Shown: positions 6,077 through 12,207 of the stretch, piece after piece | How positions within the stretch are numbered: the first letter of the stretch is position 1 | How the letters are laid out: every line of letters begins with the position of its first letter | NCBI GenBank assembly: GCA_030432815.1 | Contig: JAUILB010000055.1 | Location: forward strand, 1 to 12,465 | Length of the DNA: 12,465 nt | Origin: Alphaproteobacteria bacterium | GTDB taxonomy: Bacteria > Pseudomonadota > Alphaproteobacteria > Sphingomonadales > Emcibacteraceae | Direction of reading: 5' to 3' | The notes under the pieces: model-generated | The model's input: only the letters and a program-made list of their open reading frames with translations | Databases searched by the model: none | Told to the model about the DNA's origin: nothing | Position numbers and translations under genes: made by a program

Positions 6077-6869
6077 TCAGCTTAATATTGTCTTCGGCAA
6101 GCTTTTGCCAATAACTATCAGGATAAAGTGAAATCAGTTTTTCCCATTCCTGTAATGCTTTTTCGTCATTACGCTGCATCCTGTAATTAACCCCGCTTTC
6201 AAAAAGCACATCCGGTTGACTTGGGTTGATGCCAAGTGCCGCATTCAGGTCCAGACGGGCTTTGATATGTTCACCTAATTTTCTAAAACTTTCTGCCCTG
6301 TATAAAAAAGCATCAATTTTTTCAGCGTTTAAATCAAGTGCACTTGAAAAGTCCTGCACAGCATTTTTAAAATCACCCATCTCATGCTGAACCAACCCTC
6401 TTTCAATATAAATATCATATCCATACTGTTGATGTTCGGTAAGTGCAAACATGGTCGAGCTGAGCGCATTATATGCTTTATCAAGATCCCCGGCATCACG
6501 CCATGCGACACCAGCAAGATAATTTAGCTGTGTAATCAATATATTTTTATTTGTCTGTGTAAATTCCGTTAGCCCCTCACCACGTGATAGCTTATCCGCT
6601 ATTTCTTCAAATAACGTTGCGGCATCCTTGGGCCTTTCCATTTCATAGAGCGCCAGCGCTTCGCAGTGTTGCGCGGCAACCCCGCCCCCTTCAATAAACC
6701 ATTTTCGCGAAACGGTGAGAGCAGCATTTCTATCCTGATTAACAAGTGCAATACAATCCTGATATTTTTTGGCGTTGGCACGATCTTCAAAATACTGCGC
6801 ATGTGCAGTTAACGGAAATCCGTTGAACACTAAAATAACACTCAAAAATCCTATGGCTTTACGTAACAA
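6066..6869 (-). CDS. Secreted tetratricopeptide-repeat protein
   Basis: A 267-residue protein with a signal peptide (residues 1-24, hydrophobic FLSVILVFNGFPL, ending AHA before QYFEDR), so it is probably periplasmic. TPR-type helix pairs are clearest at about 152-184 (ERGLVQHEMGDFKNAVQDFS), 186-218 (FLYRAESFRKLGEHIKARLD) and 220-252 (VLFESGVNYRMQRNDEKALQ). The N-terminal half has two cysteines (C39 and C69) flanking a GGGVAAQHCEALAL segment, which could form a disulfide. TPR proteins of this kind act as scaffolds; no partner is visible. The start codon is TTG at 6869: no ATG is available in frame near it, and AGGAAA precedes it by about 8 nt. Its 3' end overlaps queG by 11 nt. Confidence 0.85.
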   Translation of the reverse strand: MLRKAIGFLSVILVFNGFPLTAHAQYFEDRANAKKYQDCIALVNQDRNAALTVSRKWFIEGGGVAAQHCEALALYEMERPKDAATLFEEIADKLSRGEGLTEFTQTNKNILITQLNYLAGVAWRDAGDLDKAYNALSSTMFALTEHQQYGYDIYIERGLVQHEMGDFKNAVQDFSSALDLNAEKIDAFLYRAESFRKLGEHIKARLDLNAALGINPSQPDVLFESGVNYRMQRNDEKALQEWEKLISLYPDSYWQKLAEDNIKLISQ

Positions 6870-6948
6870 GTGTGCTTTCCTACTGGTAAAATGTGAATTC
6901 TTGTATAATTATAATCATTTTAAAGCGCAAATTATAATAATAGCTCAA
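6870..6948. promoter_or_regulatory. Divergent promoter region of the TPR and SDR genes
   Basis: Only 79 nt separate the two divergent start codons. The stretch 6904-6915 holds overlapping TATAAT boxes on the plus strand and, because TATAATTATA is a palindrome, matching boxes on the minus strand. No clear -35 boxes accompany them, so divergent and possibly mutually exclusive promoters are inferred only from the -10 matches. The plus-strand gene has no evident Shine-Dalgarno sequence. Confidence 0.4.
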
Positions 6949-7770
6949 ATGAAACTCTTCATATTTGGATTTGGATATACAGCAACCCATCTTGTCAAAA
7001 AGTTAGCATCAACTTCATGGCAATATTCAGGCACGGGTAGAAATAATCATATTTTATTCGACGGCCACGCACCAATAAAAAACATATCTGAACACCTGAA
7101 TGGTGTTACCCATGTCCTGATTTCAATTCCCCCTGATCGTGATCAAAAGGACTTTGTATACCACCACCATCTGAATGATCTGAAAAATCTTCCAACCCTG
7201 AAATGGCTGGGCTATCTATCAGCCACAAGTGTATATGGTGATAGTAACGGTAATTGGGTGGATGAATTAAGCCCCACCAATCCGACTGAAGTAAGAGGGA
7301 AAAGGCGATTATTAGCTGAAAAGCTATGGATTGACAGCGGTTTGCCCACCCATATTTTCAGGCTAGGCGGCATTTACGGTCCCGAACGCAATCAGATTGA
7401 AGCGATCAAAAATGACAGCGCACTTAAAATAATAAAAGAAAATCACTATTTTTCACGCATTCATGTTGATGATATCTGTTCCTCACTCATAAAATCGATG
7501 GAGCAACCATCCCCCACAGGCATTTATAATATCGTGGACGATTGTCCCACACCTGCCAGCGACGTGCTTGATTTTTTATGTGATAAACTTGGCAAGTCTC
7601 GCTTGAAAGGCATACCTTTTGAAAAAGCGGAGATTAGCCCTGCGTTAAAAAGTTTTTATGCTGATAACAAAAGGGTCAGCAACGGGTTAACCAAAGAAAA
7701 ACTGAACTGGCAACCAACATTTCCAAGTTTTAAGGAAGGATATATGGATATATTAGCAAAGCTCGACTAA
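6949..7770 (+). CDS. YeeZ-like atypical SDR / NAD(P)-binding epimerase-family protein
   Basis: A 273-residue Rossmann-fold protein. The dinucleotide-binding start is MKLFIFGFGYTATHLVKKLA (GxGYT form), then VTHVLISIPPDRDQ (53-66), LGYLSATSVYGDSNGNWVDE (87-106), an arginine-rich helix EVRGKRRLLAEKLW (114-127), FRLGGIYGPERNQ (137-149) and RIHVDDICSSL (170-180), with GIYNIVDD (191-198). This is the YeeZ-type atypical extended SDR: the active-site Tyr is present in SVYG, but the usual YxxxK lysine is absent. The substrate is unknown. The ATG at 6949 is chosen because the Rossmann motif begins directly there; longer in-frame starts would run through the divergent TPR gene. The last 18 nt overlap the convergent hydrolase gene. 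GST, queG and this SDR often cluster in alphaproteobacteria. Confidence 0.85.
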   Translation: MKLFIFGFGYTATHLVKKLASTSWQYSGTGRNNHILFDGHAPIKNISEHLNGVTHVLISIPPDRDQKDFVYHHHLNDLKNLPTLKWLGYLSATSVYGDSNGNWVDELSPTNPTEVRGKRRLLAEKLWIDSGLPTHIFRLGGIYGPERNQIEAIKNDSALKIIKENHYFSRIHVDDICSSLIKSMEQPSPTGIYNIVDDCPTPASDVLDFLCDKLGKSRLKGIPFEKAEISPALKSFYADNKRVSNGLTKEKLNWQPTFPSFKEGYMDILAKLD

Positions 7771-8499
7771 CGCCCCCTTCAATCTTTCAAGGTCTTCCGG
7801 GGATGATAACCTGTGATCACCAGCCTTGTTAAAACTGATGATAACATCGTCACTTGTCACTTTTTCACTAATGCGCATTGAATATTCACTGGGCACATCG
7901 TTATCTTTAAGGCCGTGAAACAACCTTATCGGACAATCAATTTTGATGGGCTTGTTCAGTATTATATGGTTCTCACCGTCCTGTATTAAGCCGTAACTTA
8001 CCTTATAGGGCTCATCACTATAATCGGATGGTTCAAGATAAATTCCATCAGTTTTTAAAATCTGCTTTATCGATGGTGAATATTTATCCCACATAAGTTC
8101 ACGGGTAAAATCTGGCGCGGCCGCAATTCCAATAAATGCTTTAACCCTTTTTCCCAAAGCTATTGTTAACAGCAGCCCAATCCAGCCACCCATGCTTGAT
8201 CCAACAACAACGACATCATTTTCAGTTAACTGTTCGACCACCGCCAGCGCATCATCCTTCCAGTTACCAATTGTGCCCTCTTCAAATTTACCGGGTGACT
8301 TGCCATGGCCGGAATAATCAAACCTGATATAGGAAAGACCAAGTTCCGCACATGTTTTTTCCAGAAAAATGGCCTTTGTTCCTTCCATATCGGACATATA
8401 CCCCCCACAAAATATAACAGTAGGTTGCCGCCCTTCTGTTTTATGATAAGCGATACGACGTCCTTCAGGGGTTTTTATATATTTTGGTTTTTTTGTCAT
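7753..8499 (-). CDS. ABHD10-like alpha/beta hydrolase
   Basis: A 248-residue cytosolic serine hydrolase. The fold is shown by VIFCGGYMSDMEGTKA (oxyanion strand, 28-43), RFDYSGHGKSPGKFEEGTIG (59-78), the nucleophile elbow VGSSMGGW (99-106, S102), FHGLKDNDVP (194-203, acid D199 or D201) and AGDHRLS (226-232, H229). The order and wording (GY.S.M.GTKA, RFDYSG.G.S, GSSMGGW, CPIRLFHG.KD, DHR) closely match mitochondrial ABHD10, an acyl-protein thioesterase and acyl-glucuronide esterase, and its alphaproteobacterial relatives. An ester or thioester substrate is inferred; the specific one is unknown. It is divergent from thrS, and its 3' end overlaps the SDR gene by 18 nt. Confidence 0.87.
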   Translation of the reverse strand: MTKKPKYIKTPEGRRIAYHKTEGRQPTVIFCGGYMSDMEGTKAIFLEKTCAELGLSYIRFDYSGHGKSPGKFEEGTIGNWKDDALAVVEQLTENDVVVVGSSMGGWIGLLLTIALGKRVKAFIGIAAAPDFTRELMWDKYSPSIKQILKTDGIYLEPSDYSDEPYKVSYGLIQDGENHIILNKPIKIDCPIRLFHGLKDNDVPSEYSMRISEKVTSDDVIISFNKAGDHRLSSPEDLERLKGALVELC

Positions 8500-8643
8500 A
8501 AAATTTATCCGAAATAGTTAATGGCCCCATAATATAGAAGCAACGGCCCAATAAAACTGCTTTTTTAACGTATGTTCACTTGACTTGAAGGTTAAAGGAT
8601 ATAAATTCGCAATTTTATAACTAAGTTGAAAAATGAGAACCCA
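8500..8643. other. Divergent spacer between the hydrolase and thrS genes
   Basis: 144 nt holding both leaders. TTGACT near 8581 with TATAAA about 14 bp later is a badly spaced promoter candidate for thrS. No T-box or other leader structure was recognised. A tetracodon frame overlaps the thrS start. Confidence 0.4.
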
Positions 8644-10578
8644 ATGAGTGCTAAAGAAAAAGTCGCCTTAACCCTGCCTGATGGCAGTGTCCGTGAATAT
8701 AACGGCCCGGTGACTGGCATGACGCTGGCGCAGGATATTGGCCCTGGCCTCGCAAAAGCTGCAATTGTGATCGTCGTCAATGGCGAGCAATGGGATCTCT
8801 CACGCGAAATTACCAACGACGCGCATGTTTCAATCATTACCAAGCGTGACGAAGAAGCATTGGAAATTTTACGCCATGATGCGGCGCATATACTTGCTGA
8901 AGCAGTAAAGGAGCTTTATCCCGAAACCCAGGTCACCATCGGTCCGGCAATTGAGAACGGCTTTTATTATGATTTTGCACGCGAAGAACCGTTTACCCCG
9001 GATGATCTTGAAAAAATGGAAGCAAGAATGCGTGAAATTGTCGCACGCGATGAAGAAATTATCCGTACCGAAATGCCCCGTGACGATGCTGTCGAATTTT
9101 TCCGTAATATGGGTGAAACTTATAAGGCAGAGATTATCGCAAGTATCCCTTCTGATGAACCAATTACACTTTACCGGCAGGGGGATTTCATCGATCTTTG
9201 CCGTGGACCTCATTTGCCATCAACCAAATATCTAGGTGGTGATACCTTCAAATTAATGAATGTGGCCGGGGCCTATTGGCGCGGGGACAGCAACAATGAA
9301 ATGCTGCAGCGCGTATACGGTACTGCCTGGCGCGATAAAAAAGAACTCAAGGCTTATCTCCACCGAATTGAGGAAGCTGAAAAACGCGACCACCGCAAAC
9401 TGGGTAAGGAAATGGGTCTGTTTCATTTTCAGGAGGAAGCCGCTGGTATGCCGTTCTGGCATCCTAATGGCTGGACCATTTATACCCAGATCGAAGGCTA
9501 TATGCGCAGAAAGCAGCGTGCATATGGTTACCGCGAAATAAATACCCCGAAACTGGTTGACCGTAAGCTATGGGAAAATTCAGGTCACTGGGAAAAATTC
9601 CGCGAACATATGTATACAACAGAATCCGACGAACGGACATTTGCCCTAAAGCCAATGAATTGCCCCTGTCATGTACAGGTATTCAATCAGGGGCTTGTCA
9701 GTTACCGTGATCTGCCGATGCGGCTTGCGGAATTTGGCAGCTGTCACCGGTACGAGCCGTCGGGAGCACTTCACGGATTAATGCGTGTACGATCATTCGT
9801 GCAGGATGATGCCCATATTTTCTGTGAAAAAGACAAAATCACAGAAGAAACAGAAATTTTCTGCGGTATGCTGCTTGATGTTTATAAAGACTTCGGTTTT
9901 GAAGAAGTGAAAGTAAAATTCTCGGATAGACCCGAATTACGTGCCGGATCAGATGAAACCTGGGACGAAGCGGAACAATGCCTTATCGATGCTATCAATC
10001 ATGTGGGGCTTGAATATAGCCTAAATCCAGGCGAAGGCGCATTTTACGGCCCGAAGTTAGAATTTGTGCTAACTGATGCCATTGGTCGTGACTGGCAATG
10101 TGGTACCCTTCAGGTTGATTTTGTACTGCCGGACCGTCTTGATGCAAACTATATTGGACGTGATAACAGTAAGCACCGCCCTGTGATGCTGCATCGGGCG
10201 ATCCTTGGTTCATTTGAACGCTTTATCGGTATTCTTATTGAAAACCATGCGGGGCGCTTTCCCATGTGGCTTGCGCCAATACAGGTTGTTGTGACCGGTA
10301 TTACCACTGATCAGGACGCCTATGTCCGGGAAGTTTACGAAAAACTGAAAGCCGCCGGGTTAAGGGCGGAAATTGACCTTCGCAACGAAAAAATCAATTA
10401 TAAAGTACGTGAACATTCCCATGCAAAGGTGCCGGCAATCTTTGTTGCAGGTGGCAGAGAAGCTGAGAATGGTACTATAACCGTTCGCCGACTTGGTTCC
10501 AATGATCAGGAAACCCTTGATTTAACTGACGCAATTAATAGAATTGTCACCGAGTCGGTTGAACCGGATAAACGATAA
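8644..10578 (+). CDS. thrS: Threonyl-tRNA synthetase
   Basis: A 644-residue class II synthetase that charges tRNA-Thr in the cytosol. Domains in order: TGS domain (1-65); editing domain with HDAAH (H78, H82) and CRGPH (C186, H190); catalytic core with motif 1 near TPKLVDRKLWENSGHW, the zinc ligand in KPMNCPCHVQ (C340), motif 2 RLAEFGSCHRYEPSGALHGL (360-379), H391 in DDAHIF and motif 3 HRPVMLHRAILGSFERF with H517; anticodon-binding domain (about 545-644). All three zinc ligands and the editing residues are present, so it should be complete and proofreading-competent. The ATG at 8644 matches family N-termini (short lead before LTLPDGSVREY); a TTG at 8626 in the same frame has no ribosome binding site and is rejected. 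infC follows after 55 nt without a terminator. Confidence 0.97.
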   Translation: MSAKEKVALTLPDGSVREYNGPVTGMTLAQDIGPGLAKAAIVIVVNGEQWDLSREITNDAHVSIITKRDEEALEILRHDAAHILAEAVKELYPETQVTIGPAIENGFYYDFAREEPFTPDDLEKMEARMREIVARDEEIIRTEMPRDDAVEFFRNMGETYKAEIIASIPSDEPITLYRQGDFIDLCRGPHLPSTKYLGGDTFKLMNVAGAYWRGDSNNEMLQRVYGTAWRDKKELKAYLHRIEEAEKRDHRKLGKEMGLFHFQEEAAGMPFWHPNGWTIYTQIEGYMRRKQRAYGYREINTPKLVDRKLWENSGHWEKFREHMYTTESDERTFALKPMNCPCHVQVFNQGLVSYRDLPMRLAEFGSCHRYEPSGALHGLMRVRSFVQDDAHIFCEKDKITEETEIFCGMLLDVYKDFGFEEVKVKFSDRPELRAGSDETWDEAEQCLIDAINHVGLEYSLNPGEGAFYGPKLEFVLTDAIGRDWQCGTLQVDFVLPDRLDANYIGRDNSKHRPVMLHRAILGSFERFIGILIENHAGRFPMWLAPIQVVVTGITTDQDAYVREVYEKLKAAGLRAEIDLRNEKINYKVREHSHAKVPAIFVAGGREAENGTITVRRLGSNDQETLDLTDAINRIVTESVEPDKR

Positions 10579-10622
10579 TTTAAGTTTATTGGACTAAAAA
10601 GAAAGGAATTTTAACAATTAAT

Positions 10623-10636
10623 GGAGAAATTACATA
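10623..10636 (+). promoter_or_regulatory. Ribosome binding site that fixes the infC AUA start
   Basis: GGAGAAA begins at 10623 and the ATA codon at 10634, a 7-nt gap from GGAG, which is optimal. The same site is 22 nt from the first ATG (10649), too far for normal initiation. This spacing is the main reason for placing the start at AUA. Confidence 0.7.
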
Positions 10637-11170
10637 GCTAAGCGACCAATGCAGGGCCCAACGTCAAAAAAAGGACCACGGGTCAACGAAGATATTCTGG
10701 AGGAAGAAGTAAGACTTATTGATGAACATGGCGAAAACCACGGTGCTGTATCAACGGATAAAGCAATCAATATGGCCAGAGCTGCAGGATTGGATCTTGT
10801 AGAAATATCTCCAAACGCTACACCACCTGTCTGTAAAATTCTTGATTACGGCAAATATAAATATGAAGCGCAGAAAAAAGCCAGCCTTGCGCGGAAAAAA
10901 CAGAAAACAGTTGATGTTAAGGAAATCAAACTCCGCCCGGGGATTGAAAAACACGATTATGATGTAAAGATGCGCTCCATCGACAAGTTTCTGAGCGCTG
11001 GCGACAAGGTAAAAGTAACACTAAGATATCGTGGCCGTGAAATGGCCCACCAGGAATTAGGTATGGAAGTCCTTAACCGTGTTAAGGAACAATTTGAAGA
11101 CGTCACCAAAATTGAACAAATGCCCAAAATGGAAGGCCGGCAGATGATCATGATCCTGGCGCCAAAATAA
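10634..11170 (+). CDS. infC: Translation initiation factor IF-3 (probable AUA start)
   Basis: A 178-residue IF3: N-domain with RVNEDILEEEVRLIDEHGEN and AGLDLVEISPNATPPVCKIL, a lysine-rich linker helix (YEAQKKASLARKKQKTVDVK), and a C-domain with EIKLRPGIEKHDYDVKMRS, RYRGREMAHQELGMEVLNRV and the terminal GRQMIMILAPK. IF3 binds the 30S subunit, blocks 50S joining and proofreads start codons. The first ATG (10649) has no ribosome binding site at a usable distance, whereas GGAG (10623-10626) lies 7 nt before an in-frame ATA at 10634. That start gives MAKRPMQGP, a typical alphaproteobacterial N-terminus, and no other near-cognate start codon lies between it and the upstream in-frame stop at 10619. 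Rare infC start codons (AUU in E. coli) serve autoregulation. Probably co-transcribed with thrS; a terminator follows. Confidence 0.9.
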   Translation: MAKRPMQGPTSKKGPRVNEDILEEEVRLIDEHGENHGAVSTDKAINMARAAGLDLVEISPNATPPVCKILDYGKYKYEAQKKASLARKKQKTVDVKEIKLRPGIEKHDYDVKMRSIDKFLSAGDKVKVTLRYRGREMAHQELGMEVLNRVKEQFEDVTKIEQMPKMEGRQMIMILAPK

Positions 11171-11197
11171 TCTGATTTTTAAAGTGAATATTTCTAT

Positions 11198-11236
11198 AAA
11201 AGCAGCCCGAAAATCTGGCTGCTTTTTTTATTTTTT
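11198..11236 (+). terminator. Intrinsic terminator of infC
   Basis: AAAAGCAGCC (11198-11207) pairs perfectly with GGCTGCTTTT (11217-11226), followed by TTTATTTTTT. It sits 27 nt after the infC stop and ends the thrS-infC transcript. Confidence 0.9.
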
Positions 11237-11289
11237 CGAGTCGAATTCCTATGTCCAAATGTAAGTGTTTGAAAGTTAGTAACTTTTGT

Positions 11290-11314
11290 TTTAGCCAGAA
11301 TTTTATGGTACAAT
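11290..11314 (+). promoter_or_regulatory. Extended -10 promoter of the unidentified RNA gene
   Basis: TGGTACAAT (11306-11314) is an extended -10 element with TACAAT at 11309-11314. A TTGTTT about 18 bp upstream could be a weak -35 box. Transcription would start near 11321, at the base of the structured RNA. Confidence 0.5.
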
Positions 11315-11320
11315 GCCCTT

Positions 11321-11431
11321 GACTGTGCGCCCATTGGTAGCACAACATTCTGTATTGAGAGGGGTCAGCTGAACCTAATAATACAGATGCGAAAGAGACC
11401 CGCCGTACGTGGAGACACTCGGCGGGTTTTT
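11321..11431 (+). ncRNA. Unidentified structured RNA of about 110 nt
   Basis: No protein frame is convincing here, but the stretch is bounded by a promoter and a strong terminator. Predicted folding: hairpin TGTGC/GCACA (11324-11328 with 11340-11344, 11-nt loop); then a long stem CAT-T-CTGTATT with AATACAG-ATG (11346-11356 with 11380-11389, one bulged T) enclosing AGG/CCT (11360-11362 with 11374-11376) and an inner TCAGCTGA palindrome; then GCGAAAGA single-stranded; then the terminator hairpin CCCGCCG/CGGCGGG. It lacks the GGAAG core of SRP RNA, an acceptor stem or CCA of tRNA, and the core motifs of riboswitches I know. It could be a trans-acting sRNA, or a leader/attenuator of the barrel-protein gene that begins 121 nt after the T-tract. 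Confidence 0.6.
11398..11431 (+). terminator. Intrinsic terminator ending the unidentified RNA
   Basis: ACCCGCCG (11398-11405) pairs with CGGCGGGT (11420-11427) around a 14-nt loop that can itself form a small GTG/CAC stem. A T-run (11427-11431) follows. The stem is GC-rich in an AT-rich setting, and the T-run is on the plus strand only. Confidence 0.85.
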
Positions 11432-11471
11432 GTAGCAATCATATATATTGATAGCTTTTTGACCTAAATGA

Positions 11472-11499
11472 TTGACAATGAACCGATAACCCTTAAACA
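11472..11499 (+). promoter_or_regulatory. Candidate promoter of the beta-barrel gene
   Basis: A perfect TTGACA (11472-11477) is followed after 16 bp by TAAACA (11494-11499, a weak -10). A small hairpin GGGC/GCCC (about 11503-11517) follows in the leader. An independent promoter here would argue that the upstream RNA is a separate gene. Confidence 0.4.
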
Positions 11500-11552
11500 T
11501 GAGGGCACTTCTAGCCCAATAATTTTAACTTCTTTCCATCAGGGGGATTTTC

Positions 11553-12158
11553 ATGAAAATCAAATTCATTTCGTTTGCATTATTTATTTTAAGCCTAATA
11601 CCCGTCACCAGCCACGCGCAAAGTAGTCTTTATATTGTTGCCGAAGCCGGTACGGTCAAAAACTCCATGAAAGTGAGCGGTGCTCTTGCCTCACTCACCC
11701 CGACAAACAATTCAGGTGGATCATTCGGTGGTGCAATTGGCTACCGTGGTTTGGTTGCCGATAATTTTATCGCGGGTCTTGAATTAAGTATTGCATCATC
11801 CTCCGCGTCCAGTTCGGTCACGGATGGATTTGATACCATTACGTTTGATGCCAATTATGTGGGCGGTGCGTACCTGACAGGCGGCGTCGCTTTTGGACAG
11901 GATAATGAAGCCCTGCTTTATGCATTGATAGGGGTTGGTTCCGTCGGGGGTGACACCAGTGTATCCGGAACGTTCACCGGAAATACCACCATCGATGACA
12001 AAGGAAACGGATTTTCATTCGGCGGTGCATTTGAATATGGCATAACAGAATCCGTAGGTGTGCGGGTTAAAGTGCTTCATACCCGCTATAAAGGCGATAT
12101 TGACGAGCTTAAAATCAGAGACACTTCCATTATGGGTGGTGCGGTTTTCAGCTTCTAG
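11553..12158 (+). CDS. Outer-membrane beta-barrel protein (OmpA-like/porin-fold family)
   Basis: A 201-residue secreted protein. Signal peptide 1-22 (hydrophobic FISFALFILSLIP, ending SHA before QSSLY). The mature part is a series of alternating-residue, glycine- and serine-rich strands typical of an eight-stranded barrel: SLYIVAEAGTVKN, SFGGAIGYRGL, FIAGLELSIASSS, GAYLTGGVAFG, ALLYALIGVGSVGG, SFGGAFEYGIT, VGVRVKVLHTRYKG and MGGAVFSF. It ends in phenylalanine, the usual BAM-recognition residue for outer-membrane insertion. No OmpA peptidoglycan-binding domain follows, so this is a barrel-only protein whose role (adhesion, structure or small pore) cannot be assigned. GGGGG (about 11541-11545) precedes the ATG by 7 nt. 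A hairpin terminator lies 8 nt after the stop. Confidence 0.85.
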   Translation: MKIKFISFALFILSLIPVTSHAQSSLYIVAEAGTVKNSMKVSGALASLTPTNNSGGSFGGAIGYRGLVADNFIAGLELSIASSSASSSVTDGFDTITFDANYVGGAYLTGGVAFGQDNEALLYALIGVGSVGGDTSVSGTFTGNTTIDDKGNGFSFGGAFEYGITESVGVRVKVLHTRYKGDIDELKIRDTSIMGGAVFSF

Positions 12159-12165
12159 GATTTAA

Positions 12166-12207
12166 ATCCGGTCCACATTTGAAAATTTTGTGGGCCGGAT
12201 AATTTTA
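12166..12207 (+). terminator. Terminator of the beta-barrel gene
   Basis: ATCCGGTCCACA (12166-12177) pairs with TGTGGGCCGGAT (12189-12200): 12 bp with one U-G wobble in plus-strand RNA, but a C-A mismatch in minus-strand RNA. AATTTTA follows, so the T-tract is modest. It also lies just past the stop of the convergent tRNA-binding protein gene. Confidence 0.72.

Noticed and set aside
6769..6948. A longer N-terminus for the SDR protein
   Set aside because: It would run through the start of the divergent TPR gene, and the Rossmann motif of the family begins immediately at the ATG at 6949.
8626..8643. TTG start for thrS six codons upstream
   Set aside because: It has no ribosome binding site, and the ATG at 8644 matches family N-termini better.
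11321..11431. SRP RNA, tRNA or TPP riboswitch identity for the structured RNA
   Set aside because: Partial likenesses exist (CTGT...GGTCAG as in SRP RNA; GAACCTAATAATAC as in a TPP element; a D-arm-like TTGGTAGC), but the SRP GGAAG core, tRNA acceptor and T arms, and TPP CTGAGA with its paired stems are missing.
11148..11438. A 96-codon minus-strand frame across the infC terminator and the structured RNA
   Set aside because: It runs antisense through two terminators and an RNA with strong plus-strand signals; the protein has no recognisable features.
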